A stretch of 64,000 nt of DNA from Adenophora triphylla var. japonica (Eukaryota; Streptophyta; Magnoliopsida; Asterales; Campanulaceae), in NCBI GenBank assembly GCA_022495995.1, contig JAFEMH010002513.1, positions 124,001-188,000 of the forward strand, written 5' to 3'. The notes below the pieces were generated by a model that was not told the DNA's origin, searched no databases, and worked only from the letters and a program-made list of their open reading frames with translations. How positions within the stretch are numbered: position 1 is the first letter of the stretch; the number at the start of each line of letters is the position of its first letter. The position numbers were made by a program, and so were the translations under genes. This document shows positions 44,101 to 56,300 of this stretch, in pieces.

Positions 44101-45236
44101 TCATCATTTGAACCCAAAGCATGTTTTCATTCTCTTTGCTCGACATAGCATGTTTTGAGTTTACGCGTAGACATCTCTTCGAGTTTGTGGGCTTATAGGG
44201 GAGTGTATATAGTGTCACCCTTCGAAAAAAATAGAAAAATAAAAAAAATTGTTCTTACGTATTTTGGGATGTTGGCTAAAGTTGATGATGATTTGAGGGT
44301 ATTTCTATTTTAAAATATTAAGTGTTATTATCAATATGGGATATAATTGCATTGAAATATATAAATTATGATTTCTTCACCTTTCACTTCCAACTTAAGA
44401 TCATTGTTACCAACTTAGAAGACCTTTATAGGATCACTTTGGCATTCTCGGGGTCCCTAGAACATGTTTGCATGACTTTCAATAACACATAAATTAGGCT
44501 ATTCGGGAAGTGATGTGTGGATATTTTCTTTGAACCCAATTTATGAGCCTTTAACTTTCTCGTTACGTAAAAATATTTCCGCTAGAACCTCTTTTGATCT
44601 TCAAAAATGAATGCAATCTCTCACAAAGCGGGAGGTTATTTAAGACCACCATTCGCCTTCTTTTGTACCTACACTATCATACCATTTAAACTTATACATT
44701 ATTTTCTCACCTTTTCAAGAAAGTGAAACTAGGAAATGAATGGAAATTGTGGGTTATGTTTGAGAAATCAAGGGTTGAGTGGAAAGTGGTAACAAAAGAA
44801 AAAGGGTTATGTATTATATTGAAAGAAGGGTCTTGTACAAAATATTTAATGCATAGTATTATTCGTGATCTATATATGTGCAAAGCAAAGAAAAGAAAGA
44901 AAAGATGAAGAATAGCTGAAAAGCCTTTCTTTCTCTTATATTGAAGTGTAAAGTGACCAAAGGAAATAAAGGTTATCAACTCCATATCTGTGAAAGTATG
45001 TAAAATCATAAGTTTGGGGGGTGAATCATTGGGTTAGTATGGGTGAGCGTAGAGATACACTCAAAGTGAGGATATATGTTGAAGACTTTCTAGTTTCACT
45101 ATGGGTATCTCTTAGTGATGAAGAGGAGGAAGGTACTGAAAAAGGTAAAAGCCTTGAGTAAGTGGTCATGTTGGTCACGGTGGAGGTGCCCTTTACGTCA
45201 ATTTCAGGATGTGTTGCCTCAAGTGTTGTTTAGGAC
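44101..45236. other. unassigned, probable retroelement remains
   Basis: No open frame or terminal structure that I recognise. Confidence 0.3.
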
Positions 45237-46920
45237 ATGACAACACATGACACAACACTTAGCAGATATAATTCATTAAGTCCTTCTAATGTTGTATGCT
45301 TTCATGGTTCTGTTAGCTTTGATGCAGAAAATTCATTGGAGGATGAGCTTAGTAAGGATGAGCTCATTGATGAATTGAAAAAACTCTATGAGTCGCTTCT
45401 CATAGAATGGAAAAAGGAGAACAAGATGGTGGTGTTCTTGACCAAGGAGAACCAGGAGCTTAAGGGCTTTATGACTCGGCTAGAGGTACGACTCACTATG
45501 AAGGATGCAAAACTTGATAAATTCAAGTCCAAACTTAAGCTGGCCGAAACAACCTTTAGGAAGCTCAACACATGTTCTTCAAAATAGGATGAGATACTTA
45601 ACTTGAGTAAGCCTCTCAAAGCAGGTATTGGGTTTAAAGAATCACTAGAAAAAATAACTTCTACCTTGTTAAATGAGGAAACCCAGACTAGTTTTGTAAA
45701 AGAACATGTTAAGAAAAAAGGTAGTTCTTCTAGTAATGTTTCTGACCATACCTTTGAGTGTGAATACTATCACAAAGTTGGACATCATAAATTTGAATGC
45801 TTTATTCTTCAAAAGAAAAAGTCCAATTCTCAAGTGTTGCCTAAAGTGTTGTCAAACTCTCAATACAACACTCGAGACAACACAGGTGGTCAGAAAAATA
45901 GAAATTCAAAAAGAAAAGTTTGGTTTCCTAAAGTTAATCTGAAATATAATGTTATATATGTTGCTTTAAGGACTAACGTTTCAGGTGCTTGAAACTTTGA
46001 TAGTGGTTGTTCACGTCACATGACAGGAACAAGAACTTTCTTGAAGGAATACCAACCTATTCACGGAGGCTCAGTAACCTATGGAGGTGGAGGCGAGAGT
46101 AACATAATTGGAAAAGGAACACTTGATGTCACCGGTTTTCCTCCTTTAAAAAATGTCTTGCATGTAGATGGATTGGTTGCTAATTTAATTAGCATTAGCC
46201 AATTATGTGATGACGATTTGGAGGTAATATTCAATAAGGATACTTGTGAAGTTTTTGATAACGCTAACATTTGTGTTATGACAGGAACTAGGTCGAGTGG
46301 TAATTGCTACCTTGTTGGTAAAATACAAGTATGCAATTCGACTACAATTGATGACACTATTTTATGGCATCAAAAGTTAGGACATGCTCTTATAGAAATA
46401 TTGAGAAGATTGTCAAACTTAGTGTTGTTAAAGGTGTTCCTAATCTCAATCTCAAGAATACCATGGTGTATGGTGACTGCCAAAAAGGTAAACAGACTCG
46501 TGTTGATCACAGTATTGGACAACACAATGAACAACACTCAAGAACAACACATTATTTTCAGCTTTTGCACACGGACTTAATGGGTCCAATTGAGATAGAA
46601 AGCACGGGAGGTAAGAAGTATATTTATGTAATAGTAGATGATTTTTCTAGGTTTACTTGGGTCTATTTTTTAAGAGAAAAATTCAAAAATTTTGATAAAT
46701 TTAAAATCTTATACTCCAAAATAAAAAAAAACATGTTTTGTTCACCTATTTTCCGAATAAAATCAAATCATGGTAAGGAATTTGACAATATTTCCTTCTC
46801 TACATTTTGTAGTAAAAAGGGAATACATCATGAGTTTTCGGCACCCAAAACACAACAACAAAATGGTGTTACCGAAAGGAAAAATAGGACCTTGTTAGAA
46901 ATGGTCCGTGTTATGCTAAT
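45237..46920 (+). pseudogene. SIRE-like copia gag-protease-integrase fragment
   Basis: It starts with a coiled-coil-like gag C-terminus (DELIDELKKLYESLLIEWK, NQELKGFMTRLEVRL) and a degenerate zinc knuckle (CEYYHKVGHHKFEC). A TGA at 45990 sits where the protease lead-in has Trp. The protease NFDSGCSRHMTG and YGGGGESNIIGKGTL follow, then the integrase finger (ILWHQKLGHA) with a frameshift at about 46385, and the core with Asp in LHTDLMG, IKSNHGKEFD (the family Asp is Asn here) and Glu in VTERKN. It breaks near 46920 in repeated TTTCTAGAAA. The LTR at 41907-43398 may belong to the same lineage. Confidence 0.84.
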
Positions 46921-46987
46921 TTCTAGAAAAATTTCTAGAAATTTTTCTAGGCTATCAAGCAATAATCTTTGCTCTTCTTTAAAATAA

Positions 46988-47735
46988 AACCAACTTTAAA
47001 CCGGAGCTTTAGCAAGTAATCAATCATTTACTGATTAATATTTACTACTCCCTCGAAAAATTATAAATATAGTAAAATTATCTTAACATTTACTACTCCG
47101 TCCGGAAATTAAGAATTCATCAATGAGGTACTAAACAAGGAAAATATATAAGAAATAAACTTTTAACTGGAACTATAGTATTGATCAAAAAAAATTGGAA
47201 CTATAGTAAGTAAACCATGAATAAAAAATATTAAATTTTAAAAAGTGCTCCTCTAAGGCAATAAATACTTACTCTCAATCCATACTTGGATTGGACTATA
47301 GAAAAAACCTTCACAATATAGGTCAGGCCCATAGCTCTGTAGCAATGCAGCTAAATGAACATCTACTTTAAGCTACTTGCCTGGTAAAATGTCCCCAATT
47401 CAAAATTACTTTCGAAGAAAAATTTGAGATAGCTACAACCACACCACAATAGGCAGGCTAGTAAATCTTAGTACGAGTACTTAGTAACACAAATGACAGC
47501 TCGAAGACTTGAAAAAACATTGTCCCCAATACACATTTCAAAATGCTCTCTGGTTTCAAGAAAAAAAATGCATGTATAAACCTAACTAGCAGGACTTTCG
47601 GAATTTTTAACATAACTAACCTCAGAAAAAGGAATTACTTTCGAAATTGTGAGAATCCTCCTCTGCAATTTGAGAAAATCAGCTATTTGTAAAGAATTAG
47701 GGCACAATTGGAAAAACATGACTCAAATCATAGAA
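46988..47735. other. unassigned, with single Stowaway-like ends
   Basis: TACTACTCCCTCG (47044) and TACTACTCCGTCCGG (47092) look like orphan Stowaway ends. Nothing else is recognised. Confidence 0.35.
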
Positions 47736-48199
47736 GAAGAGAGATAGAAAGTGAGAGATTGAGTAAGATGCTTACCAAAGGATCCCCAACCAGCAGTAGC
47801 AACGAGATCGAACGAAGAGAGAGACGGAGACCTAGATAGCACCCAAAACCTTAATAAGATAGATGCATGGAGTGGGCGTGAGAGAGACAGAAAGCGAGAG
47901 AGATGTTTACCTTCGGTCAGGAATCCCCAAAGCCGTCGAACCGAGATCGGATGCGAGAGAATCGAAGACCTAGCAGACGAAATGGATGAAGTGTTTCTGT
48001 GAAACTCTCAAAACATATCGTCTAAAATCAAAATCCTGGAGGGAAACAATCAAGGGAAACAATCGCGGGAAAATTTGTGGCGTGAAAGGATACAGAGTAT
48101 TTGGCACGGGTATTCTTGCCTTCCCAAAAACAGGTATTTGGGACCGCATTTTAGCCCTTCCAAAAAATTTTGTCACAAAAAGCCATTTTTCTTGTAGTG
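47736..48199 (-). mobile_element. CACTA terminus in the minus direction with duplicated leader exon
   Basis: Read on the minus strand it begins CACTACAAGAAAAATGGC at 48199. Subterminal sequence follows, then two leader-like exons rich in CTCTCTCTC, each ending with a splice donor (CCGAAG-GTAAAC near 47914 and CCTTTG-GTAAGC near 47775). The next three bases on the + side (CGA) do not match those before the terminus at 30678 (TCT), so the two ends probably belong to different elements. Confidence 0.6.
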
Positions 48200-49175
48200 C
48201 GAAGAGAGATTCGTGCTTACGATGACGGCCGAAGTTATTTTATGGAACAAAGTGCATAAATTTGCAGGGGATGGCTTTTGGATAGCTAAGGGTAAAGATT
48301 ATAGGGGTAGGAAGGTCATTTGCTTGACGTTTGCAAAGAGGTCCGTGCGGCTCTACCATGAATTAACGAGGTGATCCGTACGGATCTGAGAGGAAATCTG
48401 GTGTTTTTAAACAGATTCAACCTGCAAAAGTTGCCATTTACCTTAAATTTTCAAGCTTCTACTGCGGGGGAGAGAGAGAAGGAGAAATTGCCATATTTTG
48501 AGCCAAGCTTCACCAAAATCTCTTTCCTTTTGCTAAATCTTCATCATTCCTGAGGAATTTAGGCAAGTTCATCACCAAAGGAGCCAAGAAGTTCTTGAGA
48601 GGAGGTTGGACTTACAAAGGAAGTTCTCAAATTACAAACCTTCTACAATCAATCTGGATAAGTTATATCTGGATGTGCACAAACATAACTCGAAGGGAAG
48701 GTGTAAATGGAGGTAAGAACCCGAATTTTATCTTTGATTTTGGTATTGAAGGATTAGAACTAGGGCTTGGTTTTGCTATTTTAGGGATTTTGTTCTTGTC
48801 ATGATTGTGTTGTGAAATTGATGATGAATTATTGAAATTGTATGCATATGGGTTATGGGTATGCAATTTTTATTGAGAAACATGGAGTTTAGCTTAGATT
48901 TGTGAAAATAACGTGCCTCCTTTGAAATGGGATTTTCCATGCTTGAGTTGTTTGTACCTTTAGGATGATTTGATGAACATGGTTTTTTTTTGTATGTAAT
49001 GTGAAGCATGAGTGTATGAGATTTTGTTTTATTATCAAAGTGTGTAAAAATTTGTTAAAATTGGGATGGGGAATTTTGAAAGAAAACATGCATGTTCTTG
49101 GGACGGTTCTTTTTTAATATGGAGTATGTCGCGTTTTGTAACGGGCCTTTTTTTTTTGAAATAAAACGTGCCTTG
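48200..49175. other. unassigned flank, possibly LTR or leader of a gypsy element
   Basis: A leader-like stretch ending GGAGGTAAGAACC (about 48712), a possible splice donor. It holds a perfect palindrome GATCCGTACGGATC (48373-48386). No boundaries were found. It ends with CCTTG, the target duplication of the next element. Confidence 0.35.
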
Positions 49176-51173
49176 TGAATGAACGCTCGCCGAAAAAATG
49201 TTGTAAGATAAAATATGATTTTATCTTTGGGAGTCGCCACGCCGTTTTTAAAGGAAAACATTGAAAAACCTTTTTTTAAGAGAAAAATGGGTCCGGGGGT
49301 CAGGTTACGTGTTGGGAAGAACTTGAGAGTTCACCCAACACGCCTCGTCCGTAGACGAGTCTTTCTATGTTCAACAATCAAAACATTCAAAAGTGTGTGC
49401 AATTTGTGTGTGACGAAATATGTAATAAAATGCGTATTAATGCCTTGCGTTATTAATCCAAATGAAGAATTACAACTTGTGAGCCTTTTACTGTGGGAGG
49501 CCACATCCCACTTACAATTAATGAAATTGAATTACAAGGAAGTGGGTTGAGACAGTCTGTCCAGGGACTTTGGATGTCGTCCGACACAGGACTTCCTCTG
49601 TAGAGGGATGTCGAACGACACAGGACATCCTTGGTCAGATTGCCTCTACAATGGGGGTGGATATGCCACCAATACAATTCCAAGGCTAAGAAGCTAACTG
49701 GAATAGTGAAGAGACTGAGATAAAGAGTATTATGGGAAGGTCATGGGGTTTCAGTGACCCAATGTGAATGACCACATTTCTTGGGTCACAAATAAAGAAC
49801 CCTCACTTCCTAACTCAAGCAACGATAATAACAAATGAGTATTATGGGAGGATCATATGGCATTGATGGCCAAATATGAATGACCACACATTTTGGGTCA
49901 TAATGAAGGCCATCACCTCCTAACTCAAAAGAAGATGATCAAAATGACATCAACGATTATCAACAACAGATTCAGCCACAAGATAACTGAGATCGATACA
50001 ATTACTTCAAACGAGTGTGGATATTGAGAATCCACACTCCGCTTAGAGCATTCAGTAACATGAATAACTGAAAGTGCAATATCATGAGAATGGATACAAT
50101 ATTCAGAGACTAATCAAAACGTGTTCAATCACATCTGAAGTTAAACTGCAAATCCCAGCATAGCAATAACAACAGGAAATGAAAATAGAAAGAGAGAATG
50201 GAATAGGAACGTTACCCTCGTAGATCCACACCTCCCTATACCCCGTCGGTATAGGGAGTCTTCAATCGGCTCCGGGGCGGCGACTGGAAACGAGGACTTC
50301 TCAGCTTGAAGCTGTTAGGGGCGACGCCGTGGCTGTGATTGACGCCGTTAGGGAGTGATGTTGGTGCACGGCTCAAGCTGTTGAACAGAGGAGAACGGCG
50401 GTGGTGGACGGTTTTGAACCGTTTAGAGAGAGAGCTGTGAGCTTTGCGGGTCGTATTCTGAGTACAGAGAGAGGACGGTGGTTAACGATTAGAGAGAACA
50501 CCGTTTAGGGTGATGAACCGAGGCTTGGCCGGAGAGAATAGGGATGGTGGAGATGAGAGAGCTCCGGTGATGGGTGTTTGGAAGGAGCGATTGTTGGTGG
50601 CTTGGGTAACCGGTGAGCGAGTTCAGCAGTGATGGTGGTTGACGGCTTAGAACGGGAAGCGATTGGGAAGGGGAGCACCCTGTTATTGGTGAAGAAGGAG
50701 ACCGGTGAGGGACGGTGGTCGCCGGTGGATGGCGAGCTTGGTGGTCGCCGGTGATGGCGAGGAAGAACACCGATTATGATGATCGGAGAAGAAGACCGGT
50801 GAGGAGGCCTCTGCGATTGTTGTTGTTGTTGAGGGAAGAAGACCCGATTAGGGAGGGGAGTCCCTCTGTAATCTCCGTTTAGAGAGAGAAATATATGAGA
50901 GAGAGAGAGTTGCTTTTGCTTAGGGAGAAAGAAACTGTGACTCCCCTTTTTTTTTGTTGTCTCTCCCCCCTCTTTTACAAATGGGATATTATCCCTATTT
51001 ATTATTGTTTTGGAATGAATTTGGGTGTCGTATGACACCGGTCGTTTTCAGACAAAATGGGCCGAAGTGAATAAGGCCCAAAACTAATTAATAAAAATAA
51101 TGAGCCCAAAATTAAATGAGCCCAAAAAAAGAAAGCATACCCAAAAACACGAGTTCGGGTCGGGTTACTCACA
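49176..51173 (+). repeat. LARD 5' LTR
   Basis: Contains TGTCGTCCGACA (49575-49586), TGTCGAACGACA (49609-49620) and TGTCGTATGACA (51026-51037) dyads, a G/A-rich stretch read as Pro-rich on the minus strand, and an AGAGAGAG tract (50880-50910). No clear TATA box was assigned. Confidence 0.9.
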
Positions 51174-51394
51174 GAGCCCCTCGGCGACGTCACTTCCACG
51201 GGAAGTGGGGTCGTCGATAAAAATGAGAATCCCGAGCCGAACACGAACGGCAGGGGAGAAAGATGACCAAGATGGTCGAGTGGCTGGACCTCTTATGAAA
51301 AGGATTCCTACGTATCCCGTGGGGGAATCAAGCCAAATCGTAGTTCGTCAAAGATGGACGCTAATGAAAGGCCACGGGCTTTGTACCCAAGGTT
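51174..51394 (+). other. LARD leader with a stem-loop
   Basis: Just after the LTR, CACTTCC-ACG-GGAAGTG (51191-51207) is enclosed by CGACG and CGTCG, giving a compact hairpin where a primer-binding or packaging site would be. No obvious tRNA match was recognised. Confidence 0.5.
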
Positions 51395-52335
51395 TGACTG
51401 TTTCGATGGGGAGTCACCCGAGGATTTGACTGTTTCGAGGGGAGTCACCCCGAAGATGGGTGTTTGCACCCGAGATTGACTGTGTCTGAGGGGAGTCACC
51501 CCGAAGATGGGTGTTTGCACCCGAGATTGACTGTGTCTGAGGGGAGTCACCCCGAAAATGGGCGTTTACACCCGAGATTGACTGTTTGTTCCGAGGGGAG
51601 TCACCCCGAATATGGGTGTTTGCACCCGAGATTGACTGTTTGTTCTGAGGGGAGTCACCCCGAAGATGGGTGTTTACACCCGAGATTAACTGTTTGTTTC
51701 GAGGGGAGTCACCCCGAAGATGGGTGTTTGCACCCGAGATTGACTGTGTATGAGGGGAGTCACCCCAAAGGTGGGTGTTTGCACCCGATATTGACTGTTT
51801 GTTCTGAGGGGAGTCACCCCGAAGGTGGGTGTTTGCACCCGAGATTGGCTGTGTCTGAGGGGAGTCACCCCGAAGATGGGTGTTTGCACCCTAGATTGAC
51901 TGTGTCTGAGGGGAGTCACCCCGAAGATGGGTGTTTGCACCCGAGATTGACTGTGTCTGAGGGGAGTCACCCCGAAGATGGGCGTTTGCACCCGAGATTG
52001 ACTGTTTGTTCCGAGGGGAGTCACCCCGAAGATGGGTGTTTGCACCCGAGGTTGACTGTGTATGAGGGGAGTCACCCCGAAGATGGGTGTTTGCACCCGG
52101 GATTGACTGTGTCTGAGGGGAGTCACCCCGAAGATGGGTGTTTGCACCCGAGATTGACTGTGTATGAGGGGAGTCACCCCGAAGATGGGTGTTTGCACCC
52201 GATATTGACTGTTCCAAGGGGAGTCACCCCGGAGATGGGTGTTTGTACCCGAAATTGACTGTTCCAAGGGGAGTCACCCCGGAGATGGGTGTTTGTACCC
52301 GAAATTGACTGTTCCAAGGGGAGTCACCCCGATGA
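51395..52335. repeat. tandem array A, about 18 units of 51 or 54 bp
   Basis: Units contain GGGGAGTCACCCCGAAGATG and GGTGTTTGCACCCGAGATTG. Lengths of 51 and 54 bases (a few slightly different) keep frames open on both strands, for example HPRLTVSEGSHPEDGCL on the plus strand. The reading is a by-product of unit length. Confidence 0.95.
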
Positions 52336-53450
52336 TTTTGACTTTTTGATGGGGAGTCACCCTGATGATGTGACTTTTTTCTTTGGGAGTCACCCGTGAA
52401 TTTGACTTTTTTCTTTGGGAGTCACCCGCGAATTTGACTGTTTTGATGGGGAGTCACCCCGATGATTTGACTTTTTTCTTTGGGAGTCACCCGCAAATGT
52501 GACTGTTTTGATGGGGAGTCACCCCGCGATTTTGACTGTTTTTGGGAGTCACCCACAAATTTGACTGTTTTGATGGGGAGTCACCCCGATGATTTGACTT
52601 TTTTCTCTGGGAGTCACCCGCGAATTTGACTGTTTTGATGGGGAGTCACCCCGAAGATGTGACTTTTTCTTTGGGAGTTACCCGCGAATTTGACTGTTTT
52701 GATGGGGAGTCACCCCGAAGATGTGACTTTTCTCTTTGGGAGTCACCCGCGAACTTGACTGTTTTTGGTGGGGAGTCACCCCGAAGATGTGACTTTTTCT
52801 TTGGGAGTCACCCGCGAATTTGACTGTTTTTGGTGGGGAGTCACCCCGAAGATGTGACTTTTTCTTTGGGAGTCACCCGCGAAGTGACTGTTTTGATGGG
52901 GAGTCACCCCGAAGATGTGACTTTTTCTTTGGGAGTCACCCGCGAATTTTGACTGTTTTTGGTGGGGAGTCACCCTGATGATGTGCCTTTTTTCTTTGGG
53001 AGTCACCCGCGAATTTGACTTTTTTCTTTGGGAGTCACCCGCGAATTTGACTGTTTTGATGGGGAGTCACCCCGATGATTTGACTTTTTTCTTTGGGAGT
53101 CACCCGCAAATGTGACTGTTTTGATGGGGAGTCACCCCGATGATTTGACTATTTTTCTTTGGGAAGTCGCCCGCAAATTTGACTGTTTTTTCTTTGGGGA
53201 GTCACCCTGCGATTTTGACTGTTTTTGGGAGTCACCCACAAATGACTTTTTTCTTTGGGAGTCACCCGCGAATATGACTTTTTTTTCTTTGGGAGTCACC
53301 CGCGATTTTGACTTTTTTTCTTTGGGAGTCACCCACGAATATGACTTTTTTCTTTGGGAGTCACCCGCGAATATGACTTTTTTCTTTGGGAGTCACCCGC
53401 AATTTTGACTTTTTTCTTTGGGAGTCACCCGCGATTTTGCTAATGCCTTT
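52336..53450. repeat. tandem array B, alternating 32- to 33-bp half-units
   Basis: Two alternating forms: TTTGACTTTTTTCTTTGGGAGTCACCCGC and TTTGACTGTTTTGATGGGGAGTCACCCC, with losses and extra half-units. It shares the GGGAGTCACCC core with array A. Confidence 0.95.
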
Positions 53451-53690
53451 TAGAAAAGTAGTTGACTAAGATATGCTTTCATACCTGTGATGTGCTTACC
53501 TGTAGCTGCCGGAGGGATTGACGCTACGGCTGATGGTTGTGGAGGGTACGGACCCGAGAATTTTTGGCAAGAGGGGTGGACCCAATGATTTTTTGTCTTG
53601 GGGATTGGACCCGCTGATTCTTGGTCTTGAGGGATGGTTTGCCGTGCAAGGGACAGTCTTCTGTGGATGATCTTCCGTCTACTCATGAAG
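53451..53690. other. LARD interior, spacer
   Basis: Contains CTTACCTGTAG (53498), similar to the sequence before the PMD frame downstream of the element (60759). Confidence 0.4.
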
Positions 53691-54010
53691 ACTCGGATGA
53701 AGGCGTGCCGGTGCAGCAGGCTTTGATGAAGACGTGCCCATGAGAAAGGGCTTTTGGTGAAGATTCGCCCATGAGAACGGGCTTTTTGAGATGATTTGCC
53801 CATGAGAACGGGCTCTTTGAAGGTCTGTCTATTTGAAGGTCTACCTATGAGAATAGATTCTGAATGAAGATCTGCCCATGAGAACGGGCTCTTGAAGTTG
53901 GTTTGCCCTTGAGAATGGACTCTTGACGGTGAAGCGCCTTTGAGAATGGGCTCTCTCTCTTTTTTTTTTTTTTTGTGATGAGCTGCCCATGAGGACGGGC
54001 TTTTGAAGAT
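53691..54010. repeat. GAGAACGGGCT repeat cluster
   Basis: At least seven degenerate copies of GCCCATGAGAACGGGCT, 40-50 bases apart. CCCATGAGAACGGG is nearly self-complementary at its ends (GCCC with GGGC), so each can form a small hairpin. The motif also occurs outside the element at 60618-60650. Confidence 0.85.
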
Positions 54011-55734
54011 GGGGCTAAAGAGCCCTAATGCTTGGAGATTGAAGCAGCGGAAGCTCTTTTCAACGAGCATTACCTGGAGACTGAGGCGGCTGAAGCTCTT
54101 TCAAGCAATGCTGATAGGTCTGAAGATTACGAGACCTATGAAGATGGGGATGGCAGAAAGTGCCACTTGCCAGGTTTGAACTCTTTGTCCAGATTGTGAT
54201 TTGAGGAGCAATTCCCATGATCAGATTATGATCACCTAATTATTGTACCCTGTGGGGGGGAACACAACACTCTAGGCAGTTTGCGTTTTATTCCATTATT
54301 GGAATTTTGCTTATGCATTATTAATCTTTTGTTGCACAAGTCCATCTCAGCCGGGGATGGAAGGGAAGTGAGGTTTTTTGCAAGGCTTGACAAGAGGATA
54401 TGTATGGAGCAATTATGCTATAATGGATTGTGTATGGGATGAATGTATATGATGATGTATGGGTTGAACCCTCTCCCATAAGGTGGGGAAATGTGTGAGT
54501 GATGGTGTATGGATGGTGCAGCTTAGGCAAGCCGGGGTGTACTCTGAGAGTGCAGATGGCAGCATGTTGATTGTCGCTGATAAGGACAAAGTGTATCGCG
54601 CGCTTGAGACGGCAAGCAGCAGAGAAAGTGCAGAGAATGATCCCGACTTTGAAGAAGGGATGACTAGGCGAAGGCCCAGTTGATGATGCGAGGCAAACCC
54701 GGAGGGAGTCCGGTAAGGAGAGCTTGAGAGGACAGTATAGCAAAGCCCCAGCTTGGAGAGATTCAATGCATCCCTATCGCAGACAGAGTTATCTTGTGGC
54801 TGAAGAGGCGACTCATCGTTTCATACCGCAGTCAATCAGTCGCTGGACAAGACTTGGAAATGTATATGTGCAGGGGCACATTTTTCGAAGGTGTGAATGG
54901 ATCCCGATTCTGTGTATGACACTCGCTTTTGGGTTTGACTCTTTTGAGAGAGTATAAACATTGCAAGGTGTGGAAAAGTGTATGGAAGCCCCTGCTGACC
55001 GAAACAGTGTTTGGCTCTTTATTCCTAGAATGTAGAAAGAGAAGACTTATCGAGACACTCGAAAACCTGTCTTATTCGTGATGATCACAAGGCTGCTTAA
55101 AACCCTTTATTGATGTTCGGGTTATTCAACCACTAGGCTTGATATGAACAAATATTATGATTAACCACGAGGAGAAAACCAACTGATATCGAGAATCGAA
55201 CTCGAAATGATGGAAAGTGTATAGGGACGGCCCTTGAGGAGACTGAATTTTCAAAGATTTGTTTGTGATTTCGACCGGACCAATTATGGTTGCCTACGTT
55301 CCCCTCGATGATGAGGAGCTCAGGTCGCCGTAGTTCGGGCGAGTCCCGATTGAAAAGAGAACGAATGTTGAAATTCGAGGATCTGAGGACCTTTGAGGAT
55401 TTTTCCGAGGATTGGAGGATTGGAAAGCATGTCCTCCTGGAGTGTCGATGAAAGACACGGATGCGAAGCCCCGGGTGGGACATCCACGACAAGTGTTTGC
55501 GGAGGAGGAGTGAAATATGCTCACATGAAGTGTCGAAGGGAAGGATTGAATTTGCACAATCTTTGATTGATGGCTTTGAGCCAAGATGGATTATTTTCCA
55601 ATTTGAGCAAGCAATGAAGCATTAATTCGATTTAGCTCTCGAGGATATCAGAATGAAACTGCTATCCGGTAGTGACTGTAGTTAGGTTTCCGGGCTTCGA
55701 TCGACCATCGGGTGATTTGGAATGTCATGACCTC
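54011..55734. other. LARD interior, unassigned
   Basis: Fairly GC-balanced sequence with frames up to 140 codons on the minus strand, none recognisable. No protein motif is seen. Confidence 0.5.
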
Positions 55735-56300
55735 TTAAGATGAGAGGTCGGCTAGGCCTTTTACTGACTGAACCTCTAAAGATGAGAGGTTGGCTTGTAG
55801 GGTTGTGTTTGAAATTTCTAAGGTAAGGGAATTGATTGCCTCTAAGAATGAGAGGTCAAATTTTTGACTTTGGCCAAAGGCAAGGGAATATCCTCTAAAA
55901 TTGAGAGGATGGCTTGGGATTGGTTAAGGAAATGGTGATATCCTCTAAAATCGAGAGGATGGCTTTGGATTGGTTTAAGGTAATGGTGAGAGGAAGTCCA
56001 AGCTATTGAGAACTTTTGTGAACCTCGGAGGTTTTGGGTTCTTTTTTGAACATTGGAGAGCTTCTTCGAGAAGTCGGGTATTTTTGCTGAATGGTGAGAA
56101 TTTAAAATCCTTCTTTTGATAATTTGGGATGGCCTCTTTGAGGAGATGAGGATTATATCTGAAATTGTGAGGATTTAAAATCCTTCTTTTGACAACTTGG
56201 AGGGCCTCTTTGAGGAGTTGAGGATTTTTTTTTTTTTGTGAGGATTTAAAATCCTTCTTTTGAGAATTTGGAAAGCCTCTTTGAGGATTATCTTTCCTTC
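55735..56300. repeat. hairpin repeats CCTCT...AGAGG and GGATTTAAAATCC
   Basis: Five or more units of CCTCTAAAATTGAGAGGATG type (55733-55965), each an inverted repeat. They are followed by three or four units of about 70 bases with GGATTTAAAATCCTTCTTTT and GGCCTCTTTGAGGAG (56098-56285), also dyads. Confidence 0.85.

Noticed and set aside
44707..45009. Minus-strand 100-codon frame MILHTFTDMELITF
   Set aside because: No domain, T-rich and overlapping retroelement remains.
30678..48199. A single 17.5-kb CACTA element spanning both ends
   Set aside because: Flanking triplets differ (TCT and CGA) and the subterminal motifs are unrelated.
50489..51038. Proline/serine-rich minus-strand frames in the LARD LTR (duplicated at 59926-60207)
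   Set aside because: They fall in low-complexity LTR sequence; the longer 177-codon frame does not persist in the second LTR.
51464..52258. 264-codon frame HPRLTVSEGSHPEDGCL repeated, and its minus-strand counterpart
   Set aside because: Open only because unit length is a multiple of three; no start context, promoter or conserved domain, and both strands are equally open.
51395..53450. CRISPR-like array of short direct repeats
   Set aside because: Between-core segments are themselves repeated and not unique spacers, the genome is a plant, and no cas genes exist.
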